A DNA stretch of 64,000 nucleotides, taken from NCBI RefSeq assembly GCF_000359745.1, contig NZ_AQHN01000084.1:540002-604001 (forward strand). The letters are read 5' to 3'. A program made the position numbers and the translations under genes. The stretch comes from Rhizobium freirei PRF 81 (GTDB taxonomy: Bacteria; Pseudomonadota; Alphaproteobacteria; Rhizobiales; Rhizobiaceae). Below are positions 52,247 through 61,096 of this stretch, one piece after another (position 1 is the first letter of the stretch; each line of letters begins with the position of its first letter). The notes beneath the pieces were generated by a model, which worked only from the letters and a program-made list of their open reading frames with translations, did no database searches and was not told the DNA's origin.

Positions 52247-52281
52247 GATCTCGGAGCGAGCCCATCTCGGCTTCCGAGATC
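52247..52281 (-). promoter_or_regulatory. Hairpin abutting the cyclase start codon
   Basis: GATCTCGGA and TCCGAGATC form a perfect 9-bp stem with a 17-base loop immediately before the ATG at 52246. Any ribosome site for that start would be inside the stem, so it could limit translation, or it argues that translation starts further in. The rest of the gap to 52543 shows no gene. Confidence 0.45.
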
Positions 52282-52543
52282 GAGATCACGCTCGATATAT
52301 TTGCCGATTGCGTTTTGATCGGCGGCCATCTGCCCGGCGATCGCCGGCACCGACAGACCTTGCCGTTACAAATCCAAGACAGGGATAGGTTACATACCGC
52401 GAGAAGAAGGGCAAGAACTGCTGGCCCGTTCCGCGATCTTGGGATCAATCACCAGATCAAAGGTCTAATCAGAGAAGAAGCGATCGGACGACGCTCGAGG
52501 TTCCCATCGGCGCTGTAACGTTGCACTCTAGGCGTAGAGCGGT

Positions 52544-53089
52544 TCAGGAGGAGATGCGCGAGGCACCGAGAGATAGCGCCAGCGCCTCGAGCTCTTCGTA
52601 GAGAGATTCTGCAAAGCTACGCAACACGGTCAGCTCGAAGCCGTGCGCAGCGATGCGCGTCACCTGCACCGAGATGTGGCCAAAGAGCGTCATGGCTGCC
52701 CGACCCTCCGGGAAGACCGACGGATGAAGGTCGACCGCGGTTCCCCTGCTTAGCAGTTCGGCGGCAAGCGGACCTGAAACGCCGACACGAACGCGGCCAT
52801 GGCTCTGATCCGAAACGAAGGCGCTGCCGGCGAGAGCGCCGGCAAGATCCCGCACAAGCGCATCGGATAGTCGCTCGCTGCCGACCACGAACCATTGCCG
52901 GTATCCGGCCGGACGCACCGCCGTGTCCTTGATGCCGAGGGCAGAAAGATGCCTCTCAAGGTCATTGGCCGTGATTGCCCCCATCACGTGCAGCAGATGA
53001 CCCTCGGGTAAGACTTCGAGCCGGATGCCTGGGCCCTGCAAGGCGGGCTTGCCGGTAAGGACAGCTTTTCTTACGGAAAGGTCAAGCAT
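52544..53089 (-). CDS. soxG: Sarcosine oxidase / N-methylglutamate dehydrogenase gamma subunit
   Basis: A 181-residue protein with the SoxG pattern: RQWFVVGSERLSDALVRDL, then LSRGTAVDLHPSVFPEGRAA and FELTVLRSFAESLYEELEAL. It overlaps the end of soxA by 8 bases and closes the soxBDAG operon. The gamma subunit has no cofactor of its own and is needed for the heterotetramer. It is related to the T-protein family. Identity is supported mainly by the operon order and these motifs. Confidence 0.88.
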   Translation of the reverse strand: MLDLSVRKAVLTGKPALQGPGIRLEVLPEGHLLHVMGAITANDLERHLSALGIKDTAVRPAGYRQWFVVGSERLSDALVRDLAGALAGSAFVSDQSHGRVRVGVSGPLAAELLSRGTAVDLHPSVFPEGRAAMTLFGHISVQVTRIAAHGFELTVLRSFAESLYEELEALALSLGASRISS

Positions 53090-56015
53090 GGAGCTTCTCG
53101 TTTTCAGGATCGATGAAGACCGGGCTGCAGAGCTGGCCCTCGGTGTATTCGTTGCGAAGGCCGTTCCAGATCAGGACCTTTTCCCCGATCCGCTCCGGTC
53201 CGTTCTTGACCAATGCGAGGCCGATCGTATGACCGAGACTCGGCGAAAAGGCGCTCGAGGTTACATAACCCTGATCATTTTCCAGGGTTGCAGCTGCGCC
53301 ATCCGCCAGGATATGGGCGCCGGTGCGAAAGCTCGCCGCCGGATCCAGGGGCTTGACGCCGACGAGCCGGGGGCGATCGGCAGCCTGAAGGCCCTCGCGG
53401 ACGAGCATCGCCTTGCCGATGAAATCGGCCTTCGTCGTCGAGACCATGCGGGCGAAGCCGAGATCGCCCGGTGTTACCGTGCCGTTGATCTCGGCGTGGG
53501 TCACATGACCTTTTTCGATGCGCATGACGCCGAGCGCCTCGGCGCCGTAGGCGCAAATCTCATGCTTCCGACCCGCTTGCATGATGGCATCGGCAACAAA
53601 CTCGCCATAGGCCGCAGGGACGCCCAGCTCGTAGGCGAGCTCGCCCGAAAATGAGATGCGAAAGAGCCGGCCTTCGAGCTTGCCGCCGAAGAGTGAAACC
53701 GTGCGCGCGCTCATGAAGGGGAAAGCCGCATCGGAGATGTCTTCATCGACGATCTCTGAAAGTATCGTTCGCGATCGGGGACCCGCCACCGCCATTTGCG
53801 CCCATTGGTCGGTCGATGACGCAAAATAGACCTCCAGCTCGGGCCAGAGCGTCTGGGCGCAGAATTCCAGATGCGTCAGCACGCCGGCAGCAAGCGCCGT
53901 CGTCGTGGTCATGAAGAAATGATCCTCGGCGAGGCGGCTGGTGGTGCCGTCGTCATAGATCATGCCGTCTTCGCGCAGCATGATGCCGTAACGGGCTTTG
54001 CCGACCGGCAGCTTGGCAAAGCCGTTGCAGTAGATACGGTCGAGAAAGGTGGCCGCGTCCTTGCCGAAGATCTCGATCTTGCCGAGCGTCGAGACGTCGC
54101 AGATGCCGGCATTCTTTCGGATGTTCAGCACTTCGCGATCGACGCTTTCGCGCCAGGTTTTCTCGTTCTCGCGCGGGAACCAGGAGGAGCGATACCAGAG
54201 GCCGGTCTCCACGAAGATTGCCCCATTCTTTCTCGCCCACTCATGCAGTGGCGATTTGCGCGCAGGCTGAAAGTGCTTGGCCCGTGAAGTGCCAGTCAGA
54301 GCGCCGAAGGAAACAGGCGTGTAGAAGGGCCGAAAGGTCGTGGTTCCGACGTCTGCCGGCGAGACGCCGCGAGCTTCGGCAAGAATGCCGATGGCATTGA
54401 TATTGGAAAGCTTGCCCTGGTCGGTCGCCATCCCGTTGGTGGTGTAGCGCTTGGCAAGCTCGACGTCGCCGTAGCCTTCGCGCACGGCAAGGCCGAGATC
54501 CTTCAAGTGCACGTCGTTCTGATAATCGACGAAGGCTTTGCCCCTGGCTCCTTTGATGGACCAGAGGGGCGCACTTGTCGGCGATGTTTCTTGCAACGAT
54601 GCAAAGGCCGGCTCAACTCCGGCAATGCCAATCACCTGCAGCGCCTCGGCAGCCTTGCGGGCGCCATCGCCGAGGCAAGCTTCGGTGGAGGCGAGGCCGG
54701 CCGCCGCGCCGGCGATTGTCAGTCCTTCCTGTTTTTCCGGAGCCAGGAAGGCCGCATGCTTTTCCGACCAGACCGGTTTTGCACCGCGATGGCAGGCAAG
54801 GTGAACGATCGGGCTCCAGCCGCCGGACATGGCAAGCGCATCGGCCTCGATATCGCGGTGGCCGGAGGAGGTTGCAACAGTCACCCGGCGCAGTTGCTTG
54901 CCCCCGTGCGCGTCGATGACGCGTGCGCCGGTCAACACCTGCGCTCTGCCACTCCAGCTCTCCTCGGCGCTCGAGCGACTGTCGACGATAGCAGCCACCT
55001 CGACGCCGGCTGCCTCGAGATCGGCGGCGGTCCGATAGCCGGAGCTGTTTGTCGTAAAGACCACAGTGCGCTTGCCGGGAGCAATCGCCTGCCGGTTCAG
55101 GTAGCTACGCATCGCGCCCGCCATCATGACGCCCGGGACATCGTTGCCGCCAAAGACGAGTGGACGCTCTTCCGCGCCAGCCGCAAGGATTGCCTGCTTG
55201 GCGATGATGCGCCACAGACGTTCCACTGGTCGTCGCGGGTCAGGCGCTGCCATATGCTTCTGGACGCGTTCGACCGCGCCGAAGACATTGTCGTCGTACC
55301 AGCCGATGACTGTCGTTCGCGGCAGGCACTGCACGTTCGGCAGGCTTTTCAGCTCGTTCATGATGCCGTCGAGCGCCGGGTCGTTCTCCGCTAGCAGGCC
55401 GCCGCCGAGGGCGAAGCCTTCGTCGGCAAGCAGCACCCGAGCGCCGGCGCGTCCTGCCGTCAACGCTGCGGCCAGACCTGCCGGCCCGCCGCCAATGACG
55501 AGCAGATCGCAGTGTGTCCAGCACTTCTCGTAGGAATCTGGGTCTTTCTCGTAGGATGCCCTGCCGAGACCGGCAGCTCTGCGAATCAGCGGTTCGTAGA
55601 CCTTTTCCCAGAAGGCGGCCGGCCACATGAAAGTCTTGTAGTAGAAACCGGCGCTGAGGAAGGGCGAGAGCAGGCCGTTGACGGCGCCGACATCAAAGGC
55701 GAGCGAAGGCCAGCGGTTTTGGCTGCGCGCGGCCAGCCGTTCATAAAGTTCGATCATCGTGGCACGGCAGTTCGCTTCCGTCCGCCCGCCGGTGCCTGTC
55801 GTGACAAGAGCATTCGGCTCGGCAGCTCCCGCCGTCAGGACGCCGCGTGGCCGGTGGTATTTGAAGCTGCGCCCGACGAGCTGGACACCGTTGGCAAGAA
55901 GGGCGGAGGCGAGCGTATCGCCGGGGTGGCCCTGAAGATCTGTGCCGTCGAAGGTGAAGTCGATCGTCCTCGAGCGATCGATCCGGCCGCCGGAGGAGAG
56001 GCGGTAGCTGCTCAT
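53082..56015 (-). CDS. soxA: Sarcosine oxidase / N-methylglutamate dehydrogenase alpha subunit
   Basis: A 977-residue subunit. The N-terminal 2Fe-2S-like plug domain has TFDGTDLQGHPGDTLASALL, where the cluster cysteines are not evident. An FAD/NAD-binding domain (VIGGGPAGLAAALTAGRAGA about 172) follows. A C-terminal folate-binding aminomethyltransferase (GCV_T) half (about 600-977) includes DVSTLGKIEIFGKDAATFLD and MRIEKGHVTHAEINGTVTPG. It passes the methyl-derived C1 unit to tetrahydrofolate. It overlaps soxD by 4 and soxG by 8 bases. The same architecture serves sarcosine oxidase and the N-methylglutamate dehydrogenase MgdC. Confidence 0.92.
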   Translation of the reverse strand: MSSYRLSSGGRIDRSRTIDFTFDGTDLQGHPGDTLASALLANGVQLVGRSFKYHRPRGVLTAGAAEPNALVTTGTGGRTEANCRATMIELYERLAARSQNRWPSLAFDVGAVNGLLSPFLSAGFYYKTFMWPAAFWEKVYEPLIRRAAGLGRASYEKDPDSYEKCWTHCDLLVIGGGPAGLAAALTAGRAGARVLLADEGFALGGGLLAENDPALDGIMNELKSLPNVQCLPRTTVIGWYDDNVFGAVERVQKHMAAPDPRRPVERLWRIIAKQAILAAGAEERPLVFGGNDVPGVMMAGAMRSYLNRQAIAPGKRTVVFTTNSSGYRTAADLEAAGVEVAAIVDSRSSAEESWSGRAQVLTGARVIDAHGGKQLRRVTVATSSGHRDIEADALAMSGGWSPIVHLACHRGAKPVWSEKHAAFLAPEKQEGLTIAGAAAGLASTEACLGDGARKAAEALQVIGIAGVEPAFASLQETSPTSAPLWSIKGARGKAFVDYQNDVHLKDLGLAVREGYGDVELAKRYTTNGMATDQGKLSNINAIGILAEARGVSPADVGTTTFRPFYTPVSFGALTGTSRAKHFQPARKSPLHEWARKNGAIFVETGLWYRSSWFPRENEKTWRESVDREVLNIRKNAGICDVSTLGKIEIFGKDAATFLDRIYCNGFAKLPVGKARYGIMLREDGMIYDDGTTSRLAEDHFFMTTTTALAAGVLTHLEFCAQTLWPELEVYFASSTDQWAQMAVAGPRSRTILSEIVDEDISDAAFPFMSARTVSLFGGKLEGRLFRISFSGELAYELGVPAAYGEFVADAIMQAGRKHEICAYGAEALGVMRIEKGHVTHAEINGTVTPGDLGFARMVSTTKADFIGKAMLVREGLQAADRPRLVGVKPLDPAASFRTGAHILADGAAATLENDQGYVTSSAFSPSLGHTIGLALVKNGPERIGEKVLIWNGLRNEYTEGQLCSPVFIDPENEKLHA

Positions 56016-56290
56016 GCTTCACCTCCAAGCTTGGCGAGAGCCGCGTCGCTGACGGTAAGGACCTTGTGAGAGACCGTGTCGCGCTCGACGATCAGCCAGC
56101 GGCGGCAGCCGGAGGAATGGTGCCAATATTCCTTGTGAAGGCCCTTCGGATTGTCGCGCAGATAGACATAGTCGTACCAGGCATCCGGGCCGGCATCCGG
56201 TGACGGGCGGGCAAGGTTCGCATCGCCCTTGATGGTAAACTCTTCCTTGGGTCGGCTGCCGCAGTGAGGGCAGGAAATCAGGCTGGCCAT
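56012..56290 (-). CDS. soxD: Sarcosine oxidase / N-methylglutamate dehydrogenase delta subunit
   Basis: A 92-residue protein with the zinc-binding start MASLISCPHCGSRPKEEFTI, followed by WYDYVYLRDNPKGLHKEYWH, which are SoxD hallmarks. Two more ligands (His/Cys) come from HSSGCRRW. It lies 12 bases after soxB and overlaps soxA by 4. It is a small structural subunit of the heterotetramer. Confidence 0.93.
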   Translation of the reverse strand: MASLISCPHCGSRPKEEFTIKGDANLARPSPDAGPDAWYDYVYLRDNPKGLHKEYWHHSSGCRRWLIVERDTVSHKVLTVSDAALAKLGGEA

Positions 56291-56302
56291 CTCGTCATGT
56301 CC

Positions 56303-57553
56303 TCAGTGCAGATTCGGCTGTGCGCCGACGCCTTTTTCATCGAGCTGATAGCCCCGCCGAAAGCGGTCGAGCCGCAATTGCCGCGCCGTTTCATGCGGCT
56401 CGTTGCGGGCGATCAGATGGGCGTAGCAATAGCCGGAGGCCGGTGTGGCCTTGAAACCGCCATAGCACCAGCCGGCGTTCAGATAGAGATTGTCCATATG
56501 GGTTCGGTCGATGATCGGCGAGCCGTCCATACTCATGTCCATGACACCGCCCCAGCTGCGCAGGTAACGCACCCGGGTTAGCGACGGTATCAAGGCGACG
56601 CCGGCCTCGGCGACATGCTCGACAGTCGCGAGATTGCCGCGCTGGGCATAGGAATTGTAGCCATCGATATCGCCGCCGAAGACGAGGCCGCCCTTGTCCG
56701 ATTGCGAGACGTAGAAATGTCCGGCCCCGAAGGTGACGACGCAATCGATGAACGGTTTCAATCCCTCGGAGACGAAAGCCTGCAGCACATGGCTCTCGAT
56801 CGGCAGGCGCAGACCCGCCATGTCGGCGACGACTGTCGAGTTGCCGGCGGCCGCAAGCGCCAGCTTGCCGCATCCGATGAAGCCCTTGCTGGTCTCGACG
56901 CCGGTCACCCGGCCGTTGTCCCTGCGTATGCCGGTCACCTCGCAGCCGGTAATGATGTCGACGCCGCGGCTGTCCGCACCTCTGGCGTAGCCCCATGCGA
57001 CGGCATCATGTCGCACAGTGCCGCCGCGCGGCTGCAACAGGCCGCCCATGATGGGGAAGCGGGCATTGTCGAAATCGAGGAAGGGCAGCTTCTTGCGAAC
57101 GGCCTCGCGATCGAGGAATTCCGCATCGACGCCGTGCAGGCGCATGGCGTTGCCGCGTCGCGTGTAGGCATCGCGCTGGGCATCGGAATGAAAGAGGTTC
57201 AGGACACCGCGCTGCGAGACCATCGCATTGAAGTTGAAGTCCTGCTCCAGCCCTTCCCACAGCTTCATCGAGAGCTCGTAGAAGGGATTATTGCCGGGCA
57301 GCAGATAGTTCGAACGGATGATCGTGGTGTTGCGGCCGATATTGCCCGAGCCGAGATAGCCCTTCTCCAGAACGGCGACATTGGTGATGCCGAAGGTCTT
57401 GGCGAGATAGTAGGCCGTCGCCAGCCCATGTCCGCCGCCACCGACGATGATGACGTCATAATGTTGCTTCGGTTGCGGCTGGCGCCATGCGGGTGCCCAG
57501 CCGGCATTGCCGCGAAGACCGTTGAGGAAAATGGAGAAAGCTGAATAGCGCAT
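56303..57553 (-). CDS. soxB: Sarcosine oxidase / N-methylglutamate dehydrogenase beta subunit
   Basis: A 416-residue flavoprotein with FAD binding at YDVIIVGGGGHGLATAYYLA, GSGNIGRNTTIIRSNYLL, and H182 in GTVRHDAVAWGYA, the position of covalent FMN attachment in SoxB. It oxidises the N-methyl group of sarcosine, or of N-methylglutamate if this is MgdA. It heads the minus-strand operon and is divergent from glxA with only 88 bases between. No strong ribosome site is visible. Confidence 0.93.
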   Translation of the reverse strand: MRYSAFSIFLNGLRGNAGWAPAWRQPQPKQHYDVIIVGGGGHGLATAYYLAKTFGITNVAVLEKGYLGSGNIGRNTTIIRSNYLLPGNNPFYELSMKLWEGLEQDFNFNAMVSQRGVLNLFHSDAQRDAYTRRGNAMRLHGVDAEFLDREAVRKKLPFLDFDNARFPIMGGLLQPRGGTVRHDAVAWGYARGADSRGVDIITGCEVTGIRRDNGRVTGVETSKGFIGCGKLALAAAGNSTVVADMAGLRLPIESHVLQAFVSEGLKPFIDCVVTFGAGHFYVSQSDKGGLVFGGDIDGYNSYAQRGNLATVEHVAEAGVALIPSLTRVRYLRSWGGVMDMSMDGSPIIDRTHMDNLYLNAGWCYGGFKATPASGYCYAHLIARNEPHETARQLRLDRFRRGYQLDEKGVGAQPNLH

Positions 57554-57641
57554 GGATCAATCCAAGTGGAATTGCATCCATGATGGCAGAAAGGCATTTG
57601 CCGACTTGCCCATTCAGGACATATTTCGATAGAAAAGGGAC

Positions 57642-58601
57642 ATGTCCTCGATCGATGTCAAAAACGTCCAGAATATCGGCTTCATCCTGATCCCAGGGTT
57701 CGCGCTGATGTCTTATGCCTCGGCAAGCGAGCCGCTTCGCGCCGCCAATTTGCTGGGCGGCCGCGAGATCTACCGCTTGTCGACCTTCTCGCCGGATGGC
57801 ACGTCCGCCACGTCATCGGGCGGCGTGCCCGTCCCGGCAGGCGCGCTTCCCGCCCGTGGTTCCGGGCTTGGAACGGTCTTCGTCTGCGCCGGCGGATCGC
57901 CGCGAGACTGGCATTATCCGGCGGTGCTCGCCTGTCTCAGGCAGCTGGCGCGCGAGGGGGTGCGCATCGGCGGCATTTCCGGCGGTCCCTATCTGCTTGC
58001 CGCTGCCGGTCTTTTGGCCGACCGGGATTTCACCATCCACTGGGAGCATGCTCCGGCGCTGCTCGAGTCATTTCCCGCCTTGTCGCCGCGTCAGGCCCGT
58101 TTCGTCATCGACGGCAGCCGCATAACCTGCGGCGGCGGTATCGCGCCGCTCGATATGATGCACGTGCTGATCTCCGAGCGTATGGGACCGGATTTCGCTC
58201 GCCGGGTGAGCGACTGGTATCTGCATACGGAAGTCGGCGAGCCGACGGCACCGCAGCGCGGCTCACTTGCCGAGCGTTATGGCGTCCATCATCCCGGTCT
58301 GCTGAGTGTGCTGGAGAGGATGGAGGAAACGATCGAGATGCCGCTGGATCGAGCCGCCATGGCAAGGATCGCCGGCGTTACGCCGCGCCATCTGGATCGA
58401 TTGTTTGCCGCGCATCTCGGAACGACATTCCTCGATCAATATCGACGCATCAGATTGGCCCACGCCCAACGGCTGCTTGAACAAAGCCCGCTATCGATTT
58501 CCGAAATTGCCGTTGCCACCGGCTTTTCCAGCGGCGCCCATTTTTCCCGAGCCTACCGCAACCTTTACGATATCGCACCGAGGGAAACGCGCAGGACGTA
58601 G
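57642..58601 (+). CDS. glxA: GlxA family AraC-type regulator (DJ-1-like domain plus HTH)
   Basis: A 319-residue regulator with an N-terminal DJ-1/PfpI-like domain (about 10-185: NIGFILIPGFALMSYASASE, VCAGGS, GISGGPYLLAAAG). The nucleophile cysteine is replaced by serine and glycine, so it is a sensor rather than an enzyme. The C-terminal AraC HTH is AMARIAGVTPRHLDRLFAAH and SISEIAVATGFSSGAHFSRAY. It is divergent from soxB and upstream of the XRE-cupin gene and glxBCD, so it probably activates one or both sides in response to a methylated amine. Confidence 0.9.
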   Translation: MSSIDVKNVQNIGFILIPGFALMSYASASEPLRAANLLGGREIYRLSTFSPDGTSATSSGGVPVPAGALPARGSGLGTVFVCAGGSPRDWHYPAVLACLRQLAREGVRIGGISGGPYLLAAAGLLADRDFTIHWEHAPALLESFPALSPRQARFVIDGSRITCGGGIAPLDMMHVLISERMGPDFARRVSDWYLHTEVGEPTAPQRGSLAERYGVHHPGLLSVLERMEETIEMPLDRAAMARIAGVTPRHLDRLFAAHLGTTFLDQYRRIRLAHAQRLLEQSPLSISEIAVATGFSSGAHFSRAYRNLYDIAPRETRRT

Positions 58602-58676
58602 TTTTCGTCTTAGTTGAGAAAATTTCACCGTGAAGATAGAATGGCAGCGATAACAAATGGTCGCAAGGAACTATAA

Positions 58677-59360
58677 ATGAAAACCAAGCCCGGCAAGACA
58701 GCGAGCGAGGAGCATCCGCATGGCGGGCGGCCGGCTTTCTCGCAGGATCCGCACGCTTTGCGCGAGCCGAAGGAAAATAATCTCGAGATGGCGATCGGTC
58801 ATGAGGTGCGCGCCTATCGAAAGAAACTTGGCATCACAGTCACGGACCTTGCTGCAGCAACCGGAATTTCTCTCGGGATGCTATCGAAGATCGAAAACGG
58901 CAATATCTCGCCGTCCCTGACGACGTTGCAATCGCTTTCCCGTGCGCTGGGAGTGCCGCTCACGGCTTTCTTCCGGCGCTACGAGGAGCCGCACAATGCG
59001 GTCTTCGTCAAAGCGGGACAGGGGGTGGAGCTTGAGCGGCGCGGCACGCGTGCGGGCCATCAGTATAATGTGCTCGGCCATATCGACAATAACTCGAGCG
59101 GCGTCATCGTCGAACCCTATCTTATCACGTTGACGGCCGATTCCGACGTTTTCCCGACCTTCCAGCACGAGGGAATGGAGTTCCTTTATATGCTCGAGGG
59201 CGAGGTCATGTATCGCCATGGCGACCAGCTTTTCCCGATGCAGCCAGGCGACAGCCTCTTCTTCGATGCCGATGCGCCGCACGGACCGGAGGTCCTTGTG
59301 AAACTGCCGGCGAAGTATCTTTCGATCATCAGCTACCCGCAGCGCGGCAAGACCGACTGA
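58677..59360 (+). CDS. XRE-family regulator with C-terminal cupin domain
   Basis: A 227-residue protein with an XRE helix-turn-helix (about 45-98: EVRAYRKKLGITVTDLAAAT, MLSKIENGNISPSLTTLQSL) and a cupin domain (about 150-222: FQHEGMEFLYMLEGEVMYRH, MQPGDSLFFDADAPHGPEVL). It starts with a disordered tail rich in Lys and Pro. AAGGAAC precedes the ATG. It lies between glxA and glxB, 76 bases after the former, and may repress the glxBCD operon through the AT-rich repeat at 59369. Confidence 0.9.
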   Translation: MKTKPGKTASEEHPHGGRPAFSQDPHALREPKENNLEMAIGHEVRAYRKKLGITVTDLAAATGISLGMLSKIENGNISPSLTTLQSLSRALGVPLTAFFRRYEEPHNAVFVKAGQGVELERRGTRAGHQYNVLGHIDNNSSGVIVEPYLITLTADSDVFPTFQHEGMEFLYMLEGEVMYRHGDQLFPMQPGDSLFFDADAPHGPEVLVKLPAKYLSIISYPQRGKTD

Positions 59361-59368
59361 CTTGCCTT

Positions 59369-59389
59369 AAAAGAAAAAAATATTCTTTT
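59369..59389. promoter_or_regulatory. AT-rich inverted repeat upstream of glxB
   Basis: AAAAGAA and TTCTTTT form a perfect 7-bp inverted repeat with 7 bases between, 63 bases before the glxB start. It is a plausible operator for the XRE-cupin or GlxA regulator. Confidence 0.45.
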
Positions 59390-59452
59390 GAGTTGAAAAG
59401 CCGCGATCAAACTGCTAGCCATTTTGCAGATGCGAAAATGGAGGGTTTGGGC

Positions 59453-60361
59453 ATGTGCGGAATTGTCGGTCTCTTCTTGAAGGATAAGGCGCTGGAGCCA
59501 AAACTCGGAGCGCTTTTGTCCTCCATGCTGGTCACGATGACCGATCGCGGACCTGATAGTGCGGGCATTGCGATTTACGGCAACGATAACGGCAGCAAGG
59601 CGAAAATAACCATTCAGTCTGCCGATCCGACAAAGGACTTCGACGGGCTGGAATATGACCTCCGGCGAGCGCTCGATGCGCCGGTGTCCATGGCAGTCAA
59701 GAGTACGCACGCGGTCATCGCTCTCGCAAAGGACAAGCTGAACGAAGGCAGGGCGGCGATTGCGGCGCTGCGGCCGGATGTCCGGATCATGAGCAGCGGC
59801 GACGCCATCGAAATCTACAAGGAAACGGGCTTGCCGAAGGATGTCATATCCCGTTTCGGCGTTACCACCATGTCCGGAACACATGGGATCGGACACACCC
59901 GAATGGCCACGGAATCCGCCGTGACCACGCTCGGTGCCCATCCGTTCTCGACCGGCTCCGACCAGTGCCTGGTCCACAACGGCTCATTGTCGAACCACAA
60001 TAATCTTCGCCGTGAACTCGTACGCGAAGGCATGACCTTCGAGACGCAGAACGATTCCGAAGTTGCCGCCGCCTATCTGACGGCCGAGATGGCCAGGGGC
60101 AAGGATCTCGGCGAGGCTCTGACAGGCGCGCTCAGCGATCTCGACGGCTTCTTCACCTTCGTTGTGGGCACGAAGTCCGGCTTCGGCGTTGTTCGCGATC
60201 CCATCGCCTGCAAGCCCGCCGTCATGGCCGAGACCGATCAATATGTCGCTTTCGGCTCCGAATACCGGGCGCTCGTAAACCTGCCGGGCATCGAGAATGC
60301 CCGCATCTGGGAGCCGGAACCGGCAACCGTCTATTTCTGGGATCACGAAAAGGCCGCCTAG
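59453..60361 (+). CDS. glxB: Class II glutamine amidotransferase, GlxB / N-methylglutamate synthase subunit A-like
   Basis: A 302-residue Ntn-hydrolase domain beginning MCGIVGLFLKDK. The start is fixed at 59453 because the catalytic Cys must be residue 2. Further features are MTDRGPDSAG, GIGHTRMATES and LVHNGSLSNH. It matches the glutaminase domain of glutamate synthase as a separate subunit. With GlxC and GlxD it rebuilds a split GltB, the architecture of MgsABC, which makes N-methylglutamate from glutamate and methylamine. It lies 34 bases before glxC. Confidence 0.92.
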   Translation: MCGIVGLFLKDKALEPKLGALLSSMLVTMTDRGPDSAGIAIYGNDNGSKAKITIQSADPTKDFDGLEYDLRRALDAPVSMAVKSTHAVIALAKDKLNEGRAAIAALRPDVRIMSSGDAIEIYKETGLPKDVISRFGVTTMSGTHGIGHTRMATESAVTTLGAHPFSTGSDQCLVHNGSLSNHNNLRRELVREGMTFETQNDSEVAAAYLTAEMARGKDLGEALTGALSDLDGFFTFVVGTKSGFGVVRDPIACKPAVMAETDQYVAFGSEYRALVNLPGIENARIWEPEPATVYFWDHEKAA

Positions 60362-60394
60362 TTTTAGTCCTGGTGCAATCGAGAAAGTTCTTTC

Positions 60395-61081
60395 ATGCCA
60401 GTTTTCGATCTATCCGTTACTTCGCTGCGCGAATTTAACAGCATGCTTCACAGCCTCACCGTTGGGGCCAATGATACCGCCTTTGAGGTTGTCAATCCGC
60501 GAGGCCATCATGCCGTCGCGGTCGGCATCGACACGCCGGTCACCGTCGATATCAGGGGATCCGTCGGCTATTACTGCGCCGGCATGAACGATGGCGGCAC
60601 GGTCACCGTGCACGGCTCGGCCGGACCCGGTGTCGCGGAAAACATGATGTCGGGCACCGTCGTCATTGAAGGTGACGCCAGCCAGTATGCAGGCGCGACC
60701 GGGCAGGGGGGGCTTCTGGTCATCAAGGGCAATGCCGCATCACGCTGCGGTATCTCGATGAAGGGTATCGATATCGTCGTGCACGGCAACATCGGCCATA
60801 TGTCCGCATTCATGGGCCAATCCGGCCATCTCGTCGTACTCGGCGACGCCGGCGATGCGCTCGGCGACAGCCTTTACGAGGCAAAGCTCTTCGTCCGTGG
60901 TTCGGTGAAAAGCCTCGGCTCGGATTGCATCGAGAAAGAGATGCGTCCCGAGCATATCGATAAGCTTGCCGAACTTCTCGAAAGGGCGGGCGTCAGGGGC
61001 GTAAAGCCGGAAGAGTTCAAGCGCTACGGATCTGCGCGCAAGCTCTACAATTTCAACATTGACAATGCCGACGCGTATTGA
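60395..61081 (+). CDS. glxC: GXGXG-domain protein, GlxC / N-methylglutamate synthase subunit B-like
   Basis: A 228-residue protein that folds as the right-handed beta helix of the glutamate synthase C-terminal domain. The repeated G-x-x-G-x-x-x-G pattern is seen in GSVGYYCAGMNDGGTVTVHG, GSAGPGVAENMMSGTVVIEG and YAGATGQGGLLVIKGNAA. It is the middle subunit of the split GltB-like complex, with GlxB 34 bases upstream and GlxD 16 bases downstream. It holds the other domains together and has no catalytic residue of its own. Confidence 0.92.
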   Translation: MPVFDLSVTSLREFNSMLHSLTVGANDTAFEVVNPRGHHAVAVGIDTPVTVDIRGSVGYYCAGMNDGGTVTVHGSAGPGVAENMMSGTVVIEGDASQYAGATGQGGLLVIKGNAASRCGISMKGIDIVVHGNIGHMSAFMGQSGHLVVLGDAGDALGDSLYEAKLFVRGSVKSLGSDCIEKEMRPEHIDKLAELLERAGVRGVKPEEFKRYGSARKLYNFNIDNADAY

Positions 61082-61096
61082 GGCGAAAGGGACACC

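Noticed and set aside
57642..58601. GlxA as an active DJ-1/PfpI amidotransferase
   Set aside because: The nucleophile position reads GISGGPY without cysteine, and a C-terminal AraC domain shows it is a regulator.
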